NCBI GenBank assembly: GCA_958296025.1
Contig: OY282430.1
Span: 930,001-994,000, forward strand
Direction: 5' to 3'
Length of the DNA: 64,000 nucleotides
Origin: an uncultured Pseudomonadales bacterium
GTDB lineage: Bacteria; Pseudomonadota; Gammaproteobacteria; Pseudomonadales; Azotimanducaceae
Positions 52,782 through 61,543 of the stretch are shown piece after piece. The notes under the pieces are model-generated. The model saw nothing but the letters and a program-made list of their open reading frames with translations. It was not told the origin of the DNA and ran no database searches. Every line of letters begins with the position of its first letter. The stretch's first letter is position 1. A program made the position numbers and the translations under genes.

Positions 52782-53461
52782 GCTCTGCCTCCTAGTCGAA
52801 ACATTCCCTCTTGGATTACGGGAACAAGTGCAGTTTCGTGAAACGCATTGTAAATCACTTGGATTTGTGCCGCATCACCTGTAAGGGACCACCACCTTTC
52901 GGAAATTTGAAGAAGAGTGCGTCCCGATTGGGCAGTGTGCGTGTTCGGAAAGCCCATGTGGTTAGTTAGTCAACTATGGTAAACCGAACATGCGTATCTC
53001 CGCAAAGGACCGGGCCTTTTGTCGCGAGATTCGGGAGGATAAGAACGACCGCCCCACCGTTGAGCGGACCCACAGAGGGCAAGCGAGCGCCCATGCACCC
53101 TCAGCGGCAGGCCACTGGGACAAATCCGCACTATCAAGGTAGAATACCTGCTTCATGGCATGGGCCAACCATCAAGTGCGCCTATTCTCAGCAAACGCAA
53201 GCAAAAGGGCAGTATTCCCAGCGGGCTTATTTATGGTCGTCTTCCCGACGCCGCCCTTCATATTGATGAGACTTACTGCAACCGTCACTTCCGCGACCCA
53301 CTGCATCTGTAGCGCCCATTAAACGCCGCTATGTTCAGGCGGTCAAGAAATTTGACCGAGGTGCGGTCCGGAAAGTGTCGCACTTGCCCCTAGGGGCTAT
53401 ATTCGGGATTTCGGTCCGTTCGTGGCAATCCGCGATATAGGCCGGATTGAGAGTTTGCAAT
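52782..53461. other. Gene-poor AT-richer stretch with a ParA remnant
   Basis: No intact gene is seen here. An open frame without an ATG, GTG or TTG start runs from about 52967 down to a stop at 52778 and would overlap the TTG gene start, but it cannot be supported as a gene. The only recognisable piece is the ParA fragment at 53172-53306. The stretch up to 53461 contains short sequences shared with the upstream side of ATPase copy A. Confidence 0.45.
53172..53306 (-). pseudogene. ParA-type ATPase remnant (Walker A segment)
   Basis: A 44-codon frame reads VAVSLINMKGGVGKTTINKP, carrying the deviant Walker A (KGGVGKTT) of ParA/MinD/Soj proteins at the normal distance from the start. After TALLLAFAEN it stops at 53172. 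A complete ParA would continue for more than 200 residues. It is probably a leftover of a plasmid- or phage-like element. Confidence 0.7.
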
Positions 53462-53612
53462 CGCCAAGTGTAGAGCCACGACTACATCGCCCTGCCTGTG
53501 GCGCGCCCAGACGCCTGATGGCAGTGAGTCAACATGAACGATCACTAAAACATACCCATAAAATCATAATTAAAGATTGATTTTTGGCGTCAATGACGCT
53601 ACTTTCCTGGCC
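53462..53612 (+). repeat. Upstream repeat of the ATPase cassette, copy B (FkbM tail remnant)
   Basis: This matches copy A at 45412-45560. It opens with the 3' remnant of an FkbM gene (GAGCCACGACTACATCGCCC ... GACGCCTGATGGCAGTGAG) and ends with the palindrome GCGTC-AAT-GACGC at 53587-53599, just ahead of the ATPase. Confidence 0.75.
53587..53599. promoter_or_regulatory. Palindrome GCGTC-AAT-GACGC before ATPase copy B
   Basis: It is the same 13-bp palindrome, at the same 13-nt distance from the ATG, as at copy A. The flanking AT-rich tract differs at several bases between the copies, while the palindrome is unchanged. Confidence 0.5.
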
Positions 53613-55052
53613 ATGCACCGCCATCAGCTACAGCATCTACGGAATTGGCTGCAAAGCGCCCGGCGCAAGCCCTTGGTCATCCGGGGGGCGCGGCAGGTCG
53701 GCAAGTCCACCTTGGTGGAGCTGTTCTGCGAGGCCGCCGGCCTGGACCTCGTGGCCGTCAACCTGGAGCGGCATCCCGACCTCGCCGGGGCGTTCGCCGA
53801 ATCCCAGCCGGGCCGCAACGACCCGGCGGCCCTCCTGAACCTCATCGGCGCCGTGGTGGACCGGCCGCTGTCGGGCGGGAGCCTGCTGTTTCTGGACGAA
53901 ATCCAAGCCGCCCCACATGCCCTCGCCTCGCTTCGGTACTTCCGGGAGGAATTGCCGGAGCGCCCCGTCGTCGCCGCCGGGTCCCTCATGGAGTTTGCGT
54001 TGGCCGAGCACAGCTTCCCCATGCCGGTGGGCCGCATCGAATACCTGCATCTAGGGCCGATGACGTTCACCGAGTTCTTGAAGGGCATCGGCAAGGAGGG
54101 CCTCGCCGAGGCAATCGAAACCTTCGCATGGGATGGAGAAGGCGCGCCGCCAAGGCCGCATCCCTTGGTTCACGGGCGGCTGTTGGAGGCACTGCGCCTG
54201 TACCGCTTCATCGGCGGAATGCCGGAGGCCGTCGGAACCTACGCCGAATCGGGAGACCTGCGGGCCGTCAGCGCCGTTCAGGCTGGCATCGTCGAAACCT
54301 ACCGGGACGACTTCCCCAAATACGCCGCCCGCCGCGACCTCGCCAGAATGCTGCGCGTGTTCAACTTCGCCGCCCGCCAAGTGGGGCGCAAAGTGAAGTA
54401 CAGCAACGTCTCTCGTGACGACCAAAGCGCGACCATCCGCCGGGACATCGACCTGCTGGCCATGGCGCGGGTGGTCGCCAAGGTCACCCACAGCCACTGC
54501 TCGGGGCTGCCGCTGCAGGCCGAATTGAAGGAGGCGGCCTTCAAGCTCATCTTCCTGGACATCGGCTTGATGAACGCCCTGTGTGGCTTCAACTGGCAGA
54601 CCATCAGAGCGCAGACCGAGTTGGAACTGATCAACGCCGGCCCGGCGGCGGAGCAATTCGTCGGCCAGCACCTGCTGCATCTCCTTGCCGAACGGCCAAA
54701 CCGGGAACTGACCTACTGGCTGCGCGAAGGGCGCTCCAACAACGCGGAGGTGGACTATGTGGCCGAATTCAGCGGCCACATCCTGCCCATTGAAGTGAAG
54801 GCGGGCAAAGCCGGCGCCCTGAAGTCCCTGCATCAGTTCGTTGCCGAAAGGCAAGCGCCCCTAGCTGTCCGCTTCGACGCCAACCCACCAGCGCTGCAAA
54901 CGGTGCAGGCGGAGGTGCGGCGGCGCAGCGGCGTCGAGCGGGTACGCTACCAACTGCTGTCCCTGCCGCTCTATCTGGTGGAGCGGCTGCCGCAGATCAT
55001 TGCTGGGCTGGCGCCGTTGATCCGATCCTCTCCGAGCTCCTCTCGCCGCTAA
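53613..55052 (+). CDS. AAA ATPase with DUF4143, copy B
   Basis: The 479-residue protein is the near-twin of copy A, with the same Walker A (GARQVGKST), Walker B (LLFLDEIQ) and C-terminal EVDYV...IEVK. The first half differs at scattered positions (for example LFCEAAGLDLV against LFCQSAGLELV), while the last 640 nt are identical to copy A. This is a pattern expected of gene conversion or a recent exchange. The cassette is intact here: upstream repeat, ATPase, then a convergent membrane-protein gene. Confidence 0.85.
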   Translation: MHRHQLQHLRNWLQSARRKPLVIRGARQVGKSTLVELFCEAAGLDLVAVNLERHPDLAGAFAESQPGRNDPAALLNLIGAVVDRPLSGGSLLFLDEIQAAPHALASLRYFREELPERPVVAAGSLMEFALAEHSFPMPVGRIEYLHLGPMTFTEFLKGIGKEGLAEAIETFAWDGEGAPPRPHPLVHGRLLEALRLYRFIGGMPEAVGTYAESGDLRAVSAVQAGIVETYRDDFPKYAARRDLARMLRVFNFAARQVGRKVKYSNVSRDDQSATIRRDIDLLAMARVVAKVTHSHCSGLPLQAELKEAAFKLIFLDIGLMNALCGFNWQTIRAQTELELINAGPAAEQFVGQHLLHLLAERPNRELTYWLREGRSNNAEVDYVAEFSGHILPIEVKAGKAGALKSLHQFVAERQAPLAVRFDANPPALQTVQAEVRRRSGVERVRYQLLSLPLYLVERLPQIIAGLAPLIRSSPSSSRR

Positions 55053-55193
55053 AAGCGGAGCCTTGCAGCCCTTGGCCGCCGGCCCCCCCCCTGGAGTGTC
55101 TTGCGCCGCCGCCCCGGTCGGACCTGGGCGCCGTTCGACTTCGGCGGGAAGCTGGCATCAAAGAGTGCGGACTATTTTCAGATGGCTATCTTC

Positions 55194-56903
55194 TCACTTC
55201 CCATGAAATTGTCGGTTCAGCGGTTCATCGACGCGCCGCAGAAGCCGCCAGTGCTCGTTCTCCGCTGTCTGCTCCCAAGCGGCTTCTAGATGGGCGGCCT
55301 GCACCTCCAAAACGAGCGCCGTCGTTTCCTGCTTTGTAGGGAACTTGGGAATCATCAGCCACTTTGCATCGCCGAACACCAGACTCCGGTCTGCCGCGGT
55401 GCGGCGGTTGATGTGTCTTCCCACATGAAAAATAGACAATACACCTTTAGGCGATGGCGCACCAAGAAGCATCGGAAAGGGGTTAGCATAATCCGGTGTC
55501 GAAACGACGTCATTTCCTGCGCCGGCCTCCTTGAGCAGCGCCAAGCCGCTTCTCAGTGTGTGCAGGTATTCGGCGTTGGAAAGGTCCATGTGGCTGTGTA
55601 GAGGATTGCGTCGCGACCACAGGAGGACTTCCGGTGGAGATGACATGTGCAGAACTCCCTCCTCAAAAGCGTTGGCGCCGCCCAAGCCCCCGAACCAAGC
55701 CCCTTCCATACGCGGCAGCCCGGATGCGCAGCTAGGACAAGCGCCTTGTGAGGCCATGAGGAACAGCACTGCCGCCAACAGTTGACGTAGGAAAGAGGGA
55801 AGCAGAAAGAGGCACATCGCCGCCATGATCAGCCGTCGATGACCGGATCTGCGAGGACAGACGGTGGCCATCCAAACGAAAAGGACTGCGAGGGCAAATA
55901 GAAAGGACGGATTGTTTGAGTCTTGGCTTGCCAAGACAACGCTGGTTGCCGCCACATATGCTATCAGCAGCATGTCATGCAGCCGGGGGCGTTGGTGCAG
56001 CGTAGCAACTCCGCAGGCCATCCCGGCCAAAACGAGACCATTGAGTGCCGTGATAAAGACGTCTAGGATGCCGGGCCTTTCATCGTGGGCCTCGCTGCCC
56101 GGCTCAGCCGCCATCTTGAGGGTGTGCAGCAGGTCCCCGAGGTAGTCGTCCACCCAACCGCCCGCCGCTTGGACCCCTAGGACCGCAAGAAGGAAGACAG
56201 CCACTCCCCAAGAGCCTGTGCGCCGAAAGCGTCCCATCGCCACGCCGAACGTCAGAACGAAGACAAAGCCAGCCGCGAAGTAGGTTGCCTTCACAAAGAA
56301 CAGCAGGGATAACAGAGTCCCAATGGCTGCTGAGTCCAGCTTCCCTTGGAAGGCACCCTGCACTTTCCCATCCGACTTCGCCGCTGGCAAACCAAACAGA
56401 AATAGTGCCGCTAACAGCGCCGGCCCCCATCGGTTGTAGAGCATGACTTGGGAAACGGCGAAGCCCGAATCGCCAAATGGCCAAGGCACGACGACCACGG
56501 CAAACAGCGCCGAGAGCATCAGCAGGCCCATGCTAGCGGGAGTGCGCCCATGCAGCGCCACCGCCGCCAACGGCAGCAGGATTGCGAGCATTGCGACGCT
56601 TCCAAACTCGATGGCACCGCCGAATTGGCCGAGGGCTAGGTATCCCAAGTAAGGCAGCCCATAGGCGAGCCAACCGAAGGGAGTGTGGAAATCCACATAG
56701 GGCGACTGACCCATGTACAGGCGATGCATCCCGTCAAAAAAAGTGAAGATGTCGTGTGGGGCTTGAGCAGTGTAAGTAGCCTTGGGCAGCACGAACAGGA
56801 CGATGGCTAAGGCGAGCAGACAGCCTGTCGCTATTAAAAGCATCGGCCAAGGACAATCACCTCCTAAGTGAGTGGTTGGTTTAGGCACAGCTAGGGAGCT
56901 CAT
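55194..56903 (-). CDS. Large membrane protein, GT-C-like (family member 1)
   Basis: The 569-residue protein has 10 or so membrane helices and a C-terminal soluble part. Near the start is GQSPYVDFHTPFGWLAYGLP, an acidic extracytoplasmic loop resembling the DF...P motif of GT-C glycosyltransferases. GGWVDDYLGDLLHTL follows, and the tail has YANPFPMLLGAPSPKGVLSI and ENEHWRLLRR. GT-C enzymes use lipid-linked sugars; the family here is unnamed. The ATG at 56903 overlaps the stop of the upstream relative (ATGA), so the two are translated together. Confidence 0.7.
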   Translation of the reverse strand: MSSLAVPKPTTHLGGDCPWPMLLIATGCLLALAIVLFVLPKATYTAQAPHDIFTFFDGMHRLYMGQSPYVDFHTPFGWLAYGLPYLGYLALGQFGGAIEFGSVAMLAILLPLAAVALHGRTPASMGLLMLSALFAVVVVPWPFGDSGFAVSQVMLYNRWGPALLAALFLFGLPAAKSDGKVQGAFQGKLDSAAIGTLLSLLFFVKATYFAAGFVFVLTFGVAMGRFRRTGSWGVAVFLLAVLGVQAAGGWVDDYLGDLLHTLKMAAEPGSEAHDERPGILDVFITALNGLVLAGMACGVATLHQRPRLHDMLLIAYVAATSVVLASQDSNNPSFLFALAVLFVWMATVCPRRSGHRRLIMAAMCLFLLPSFLRQLLAAVLFLMASQGACPSCASGLPRMEGAWFGGLGGANAFEEGVLHMSSPPEVLLWSRRNPLHSHMDLSNAEYLHTLRSGLALLKEAGAGNDVVSTPDYANPFPMLLGAPSPKGVLSIFHVGRHINRRTAADRSLVFGDAKWLMIPKFPTKQETTALVLEVQAAHLEAAWEQTAENEHWRLLRRVDEPLNRQFHGK

Positions 56904-58690
56904 GATTGCGACCGGCCGCTTGTGGACCCGTCGGAACGACGCAGCAGCAGCCAGTGTTCGTTCTCCGCCACTTGCTTCCACTCAGAGGCAAGGCGCTCGG
57001 ACTGAACGTCCGCAAGCAGGCGGTTCGACTCCTGCTTGTATGGAAAGCGGGGCACCATAAGCCATTGCGCGTCGCCGAAGACCAGATTCGGGTCGGCCGC
57101 GGTTCTGCGGTCCACCTGCCGGTTGACGTAGAAGCTAAATAGAACGCCTTTGGGTGACGGAGCACCGAGGAGGGCTGGAAAGGGATTGGCAAAGTCGAGC
57201 GTCATGACGCGACCTTCTTCAGCGCCCTCGGCTTGCAGCAGCGCAATTCCCGTTCGCAGGGTTTCGAGATACTCTGATGTTGAAAGGTGCGCGGAGTTCA
57301 GCGATCCATGTTTGCGCGACCAATTAAACACGTCCGCTGGGCTTCTCCACCGCGGGACACCCTCGGCGAAGGCGTTTACCATACGGCTCGGCCCCCCGAA
57401 CCAAACGCCTTCCATCCTTGGCAGATCCGCGGCGAACTGGGGAAACCCGCCAGACGTCCCCAATGCGAAGACGACGCTTGCCAAGGCTTGCCGCAACAGC
57501 GTGGGAAGCAAGTGCATCACCATTGCGAGCAAAGCCAGCCGCCTAACGGTGGACTTGGGGGGACACTCGGCGGCCAACCGAACAAAGAAAGCGGTAAAGA
57601 CGAACATAACTGATGGATAGGCGGCGTTCTGCGTCATGACCGCCGTGCAGGCAACGGTGCTATACGCTGCATAGAGCGCACTGCGCGGAGACAGCCGCCC
57701 CGAAAATGCGGCAGCGGCACAGACCACGGCGACCAAGGCGATGTCGCCATATGCAGCGAAGATAACGTCGGAAGCAGCCAGGGAGGTGAACCCTCCGTCC
57801 TCTGGATTCGCGAAGCGGGCGACTTCGATGGTGCGAAAGATGTCCAAAGCGTAGTCATCCACCCAGCCGCCGATAGCCTGCACCCCCAGAATGCAGGCCA
57901 TGCAGATGGCCAGCCCCACACAAGCTGCCCGCCTAAACTCCCCCAGCGCAGCCCCGAATAGAACAACGAAGCCCAAGCCCACGACGAAGTGGGTAATCTT
58001 TACGAAGAACAGCATGGAGAGCAGAGCGCCGATGGCGGTGGCGTCAAGGAGGAGCCGCCGACCGCCTTCGGTCGCCTTGGGCAGCCCGAACAGCAGGATG
58101 ACCAAAAGAAACCCCCACCCCCAATGGTTGTAGTGGAGGCCTGGATCCGCATACCAGCCCGGCTCTCCCATCCTCCAAGGTGCGGCCACGATTCCGAAGA
58201 GTGCCAATAAAACGAAAACGGATGCGCCAGTGGGCGCCCGGCGCGAGAGAGCAGTGACAGCCAACGGTAGAAGTGCCCCAAGCATGAGCATGTCAGCGCA
58301 CTCCAAGGCACCGGCGAACCCGCCTTGCGCCATGCGCCCAACGTGCGGGAGCCAAAAGGCCAGCCATCCCATGGGCGCATGGAAGTCAACATGGAGCGTC
58401 TGGCCTCCGTCCATGCGGTGCATCAGGTCCGCGAACTGGAAAAAATCCCCTGGTGCGATGGTGACGTAAGTTGCTCCCGGTCGGACGAAGACCACCCAAT
58501 CCAGAGCGAGAAGCGCAACGGACAGCAGCGCCAAGAGAAGCGGGGAGCTTGCCGTCGGCGGCAAGGCTGACGCTGAGGCTTGCTTTAGAGTGCGCCGGCG
58601 GGACTCCGCGTCTCCGAACCACTCACGGGCAGTCAGGCCGTCGATCGCCGCTGAAATCAGCGTTTTGACCATCGCAGGGCGTTGCAGCAT
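56900..58690 (-). CDS. Large membrane protein, GT-C-like (family member 2)
   Basis: The 596-residue protein is a more distant member of the same family, with GQTLHVDFHAPMGWLAFWLP, GGWVDDYALDIFRTI, FANPFPALLGAPSPKGVLFS and ENEHWLLLRRSD. The frame stays open to 59038, but the extra 116 codons are Pro/Arg-rich and cover repeat R2, so the ATG at 58690 is preferred. It fits the size of the other members; MVKTL at 58672 is possible. It is the first gene of a pair with member 1. Confidence 0.7.
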   Translation of the reverse strand: MLQRPAMVKTLISAAIDGLTAREWFGDAESRRRTLKQASASALPPTASSPLLLALLSVALLALDWVVFVRPGATYVTIAPGDFFQFADLMHRMDGGQTLHVDFHAPMGWLAFWLPHVGRMAQGGFAGALECADMLMLGALLPLAVTALSRRAPTGASVFVLLALFGIVAAPWRMGEPGWYADPGLHYNHWGWGFLLVILLFGLPKATEGGRRLLLDATAIGALLSMLFFVKITHFVVGLGFVVLFGAALGEFRRAACVGLAICMACILGVQAIGGWVDDYALDIFRTIEVARFANPEDGGFTSLAASDVIFAAYGDIALVAVVCAAAAFSGRLSPRSALYAAYSTVACTAVMTQNAAYPSVMFVFTAFFVRLAAECPPKSTVRRLALLAMVMHLLPTLLRQALASVVFALGTSGGFPQFAADLPRMEGVWFGGPSRMVNAFAEGVPRWRSPADVFNWSRKHGSLNSAHLSTSEYLETLRTGIALLQAEGAEEGRVMTLDFANPFPALLGAPSPKGVLFSFYVNRQVDRRTAADPNLVFGDAQWLMVPRFPYKQESNRLLADVQSERLASEWKQVAENEHWLLLRRSDGSTSGRSQS

Positions 58691-58859
58691 CGTTGGGAGT
58701 GGCAACTGACCCTTTGCGTTCGGATGCCAATTGGGCCGCCAAGGCCCGGACCCAAGCCTCCAATTCCGCGGTGCGGGCCGGTGCTTACCGATTGGCGGCT
58801 TCCGCTCGTTGGCGGGCGGTGCCGGGTGACAGGGGCCAAGGACGCCGCGGGCGGGCTGG

Positions 58860-58980
58860 GAGTGCCGCTTCGTTTGGAATGGGCGGGCTGTGACTTCATG
58901 GCTGGTTCCTGAGGTTTGGGGCGCGGGTGCCGCTTGCCTTGCTGCGGGAAAAGATAGCATAGCTGAAGGGGAGCAGGCCT
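58860..58980. repeat. Dispersed repeat R, copy R2
   Basis: Aligned with R3 at 62321-62434 it shares GGCTGGTTCCT, GCGCGGGTGCCGCTT, CTTGCTGCGGG, TAGCATA and TGAAGGGGAG with few differences. It lies upstream of the minus-strand member 2 gene. On that strand it contains TATGCTA, a possible -10 box. Confidence 0.7.
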
Positions 58981-59026
58981 TCCTGCTGCCAGTCAAGGGC
59001 ATGGTAGCCGGCACGGTCGCGTCGAT

Positions 59027-59240
59027 TGTACCTGCCACTCTATCTGGTGGAGCGGCTGCCGCAGATCATTGCTGGGCTGGCGCCATCGGTCTGATCGTCT
59101 CCGCGGTCCTCTCGCCGCTGAAAGCGGCGCCTTGCAGCCCTTGGCTGCCGGTCCCCCTGGAGTGCCTTGCGCTGTCGCCCCGGTCAGACCCAGGTGCCGT
59201 TCGACTTTGGCGGGAAGCTGGCATCAAAGAGTGCGGACGA
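59027..59240 (+). pseudogene. 3' remnant of a third DUF4143 ATPase plus its downstream spacer
   Basis: The frame reads LPLYLVERLPQIIAGLAPSV and stops, exactly as at the ends of ATPases A and B. It is followed by GCCGCTGAAAGCGGC (a hairpin) and about 150 nt nearly identical to the spacer after copy B (55040-55190). The rest of the ATPase is gone. Confidence 0.85.
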
Positions 59241-59259
59241 TTTTGAGATGGCCCTCTTC

Positions 59260-60981
59260 TCACTTCCCATGAGCTTGGCGGTTCAGCGGTTCATTGACGC
59301 GCCGCAGCAGCCGCCAATGCTCGTTCTCCGCGGCTCGCTCCCAAGCAGCTTTCAGGTGGGCTGCCTGCACCTCCAAAATAAGCGCCGTGGTTTCGTGCGC
59401 AATGGGGAATTTGGGGATCATCAGCCAATTTGCGTCCCCAAACACAAACACTTGGTTTGCCGCAGAGTGGCGGTTGATGAACCTTCCCACATGCAAAACG
59501 AGCATCGCGCCTTTGGGCGATGGGGCGTCAAGCAGCACCGGGAAAGCGTTCATGTAATCCGCTGTCGCCACGGCGTCGTTTCCGTGGCCGGCCGCATCGA
59601 GCAGCGTCAAGCCTGTTCTCAGGGTGTGCAGGTATTCTGCGTTGGACAGGTCCATGTGGCTGTGGAGGGTGTTGCGGCGCGACCACAGGAAGGCGTCCCG
59701 CGGAGATGGCATTTGTGGAACCCCGGCTTCAAAAGCGTTGGCGGCCCCCAGCCCGCCGAACCAAGCTCCTTCCATGCGCGGCAGCCCGGATGCGCAGCCA
59801 GGGCAGGCGCCATGGGCGGCCATGAGGAACACCGCGGTCGCCAGCAACTGGCGGGAGAATGCGGGCAGCAGGAATATCCACAAACCGGCCATGACCAGCC
59901 GCCGATGGGTGGAGCCGCGGGGACAAAGAGCCGCCATCCAAATAAATAGGGCCAACAGAGCGAATAGGACGTTCGGAGCGCTGGAGTTTTGGGTTGCCAA
60001 GAGGACGCAGGATGCCAAGATGTATGCGGCAAACAGCAGGTCCTGCAACTGCAGCCGCTTGGCCAGCCCCGCTACTCCGCAGGCCATGACGGTCAAACCA
60101 AGCGTGCTGAACGTCGCGTACAGAACACCTTGGATGCTGGGCGGCTCATCTTGGGCTTCCGCGCCAGGTTCAGCCACCACAGCAAAGGTGCGCAGCAAGT
60201 CCCTAAGGTAGTCGTCCACCCAACCACCGGCCCCTTGGACCCCCAGAACCACAAAAAGAAAAACAACCAATCCCCAAGCGCCTGTTCGCCGAAAGTGCCC
60301 TAAAGCCACGCCGAACAACAGGACGAAGACAAGGCCAACGGCGAAACAAGTCGCTTTTACAAAGAACAGCAAGGACAGCAGGGCGGCGATGGTCGCTGAG
60401 TCCAGCTTCCGCCGGAAGGCGCCTTGCCCTTTCCCATCCCTCCCCGTCAGCGGCAGGCCAAATAGCAACAGCGCAGTCAACAGCGCCCAGCCCCATCGGT
60501 TGTAATGCCCAACTGGGGTGGAGACCAGGCCAGATTGTTCTAGCGGCCAAGGCACGGTGACCAAGGCGAACAGCGCACAAAGCAGCAGGAGACCCAGCCC
60601 GGTAGGGGCGCGGCCATGCAGCGCCACGGCCGCCAACGGCAGCAGGATTGCGAGCATTGCGGCGCTGCCGAACTCCAAGGCGCCGCCGAACTGGTCAAGG
60701 GCCAGATATCCTAGGTAGGGCAGTCCGTAGGCCAGCCCTCCAATAGGGGTGTGGAAGTCCACATGGGGCGACTGGCCCATGCCCATGCGGTGCATGGCGT
60801 CAAAATAGCTAAAGACGTCGTGCGAGAACTTGGCGGTATAGGTGGCCGCCGGCAGCACGAACAGGACGATGGCCAAGGCGAGCAGGCAACCTGTGGCCAC
60901 CGCCAGCGTCGGCCACGGGCAATCGCCTCGGCCCGCGGTTCCTAACTTGGACATTTCTTCAATGACTCCCCCCAAGCCCAT
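59260..60981 (-). CDS. Large membrane protein, GT-C-like (family member 3)
   Basis: The 573-residue protein is closest to member 1, with GQSPHVDFHTPIGGLAYGLP, GGWVDDYLRDLLRTF, SHMDLSNAEYLHTLRTGL and ENEHWRLLRR. Both share the N-terminal CPWPxL...ATGCLLALAIVLFVLP helix. The frame extends to 61038; ATGs at 60981 and 60954 are the sensible starts. Upstream lie a Uma2 remnant and repeat R4. The family may add or modify a sugar on a surface polymer; this is inferred from topology only. Confidence 0.7.
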   Translation of the reverse strand: MGLGGVIEEMSKLGTAGRGDCPWPTLAVATGCLLALAIVLFVLPAATYTAKFSHDVFSYFDAMHRMGMGQSPHVDFHTPIGGLAYGLPYLGYLALDQFGGALEFGSAAMLAILLPLAAVALHGRAPTGLGLLLLCALFALVTVPWPLEQSGLVSTPVGHYNRWGWALLTALLLFGLPLTGRDGKGQGAFRRKLDSATIAALLSLLFFVKATCFAVGLVFVLLFGVALGHFRRTGAWGLVVFLFVVLGVQGAGGWVDDYLRDLLRTFAVVAEPGAEAQDEPPSIQGVLYATFSTLGLTVMACGVAGLAKRLQLQDLLFAAYILASCVLLATQNSSAPNVLFALLALFIWMAALCPRGSTHRRLVMAGLWIFLLPAFSRQLLATAVFLMAAHGACPGCASGLPRMEGAWFGGLGAANAFEAGVPQMPSPRDAFLWSRRNTLHSHMDLSNAEYLHTLRTGLTLLDAAGHGNDAVATADYMNAFPVLLDAPSPKGAMLVLHVGRFINRHSAANQVFVFGDANWLMIPKFPIAHETTALILEVQAAHLKAAWERAAENEHWRLLRRVNEPLNRQAHGK

Positions 60982-60999
60982 GCTTGCGCCCCAAACTCT

Positions 61000-61090
61000 C
61001 CCGCCAAGTGAACTCCGACAACACCCGCATCTGCCCAAGAGTATCAGCCATGGGGGAGCCGTCCGAGCTGAGATGGGCGGATCCTCCGCC
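61000..61090 (-). pseudogene. Uma2-family remnant (N-terminal piece)
   Basis: The minus strand reads GGSAHLSSDGSPMADTLGQM and then RVLSEFTW. SSDGxPMAxxxxQ is the opening signature of Uma2 (DUF820) restriction-fold proteins, seen again in the remnant at 62030-62240. Only about 30 residues remain. Confidence 0.5.
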
Positions 61091-61149
61091 TAGCTGTCCG
61101 GCGGGAGCAGAGGGCATTGCGACCGGACAGGTCGGGAGCACCGTTATGT

Positions 61150-61255
61150 CTGTTAGCGGGCTGGAGCCTCGTGGGCAGGTTCTCCGATCGCGAGCGCGGA
61201 CGTCTGCTGGGCCGCTGTTGGCAAAGGTAGCATAGTTGAGGGGGCTGCTTCCCCA
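61150..61255. repeat. Dispersed repeat R, copy R4
   Basis: This shorter, diverged copy contains GCCTCGTGGGCAGGTTCTCC and CAAAGGTAGCATAGTTGAGG. It is placed upstream of a minus-strand Uma2 remnant, as is R3. Confidence 0.55.
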
Positions 61256-61343
61256 CACCTCGTTGTTCGGGCCACGGGCGAAGCGCTGCCTTTCAGGAGC
61301 AAGCAGGGCAAACAGCAGGGAAGAGTCATGAAGGAGGGGGCGC

Positions 61344-61475
61344 GTGATTGAGGTTCGAGAATACCAAGACCAAAAGACGAAAAGGCGTCAGCAGGCGGAC
61401 ATCGCCAAGGCGCAGGTTCTTTGGGGCGAGTATAGACAACGCAAAAAAGCGGAACAGAGGGAAAGAGCGCTGTGA
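61344..61475 (+). CDS. Possible small charged protein, GTG start
   Basis: A 43-codon frame begins at GTG 61344, behind AAGGAGGGGG, a very strong ribosome site. The predicted product is a basic helix (QKTKRRQQADIAKAQVLWGE, then YRQRKKAEQRERAL). It faces the orphan antitoxin gene. No family is recognised, and it may be a fragment of a longer lost gene. Confidence 0.3.
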   Translation: MIEVREYQDQKTKRRQQADIAKAQVLWGEYRQRKKAEQRERAL

Positions 61476-61543
61476 CGCCGTTTCCCCAGCAAAGCGCCGT
61501 TGGCTCCGAGGGCTTCGGCTGCCGCCGCGATGCTGTCGATGCG

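Larger units (their letters stand above)
58691..59259. other. Intergenic region with repeat R2 and an ATPase 3' remnant
   Basis: 569 nt lie between family members 2 and 3. They hold repeat copy R2 (58860-58980), the last 20 or so codons of a third DUF4143 ATPase (about 59027-59085), and the conserved spacer that normally separates the ATPase from the membrane-protein gene. Confidence 0.7.

Noticed and set aside
52778-52967. Open frame ending in a TTGA overlap with the TTG-start gene
   Set aside because: It lacks any ATG, GTG or TTG start that would give more than about 28 codons, so it cannot be claimed as a gene although the tail (ISERWWSLTGDAAQ) looks protein-like.
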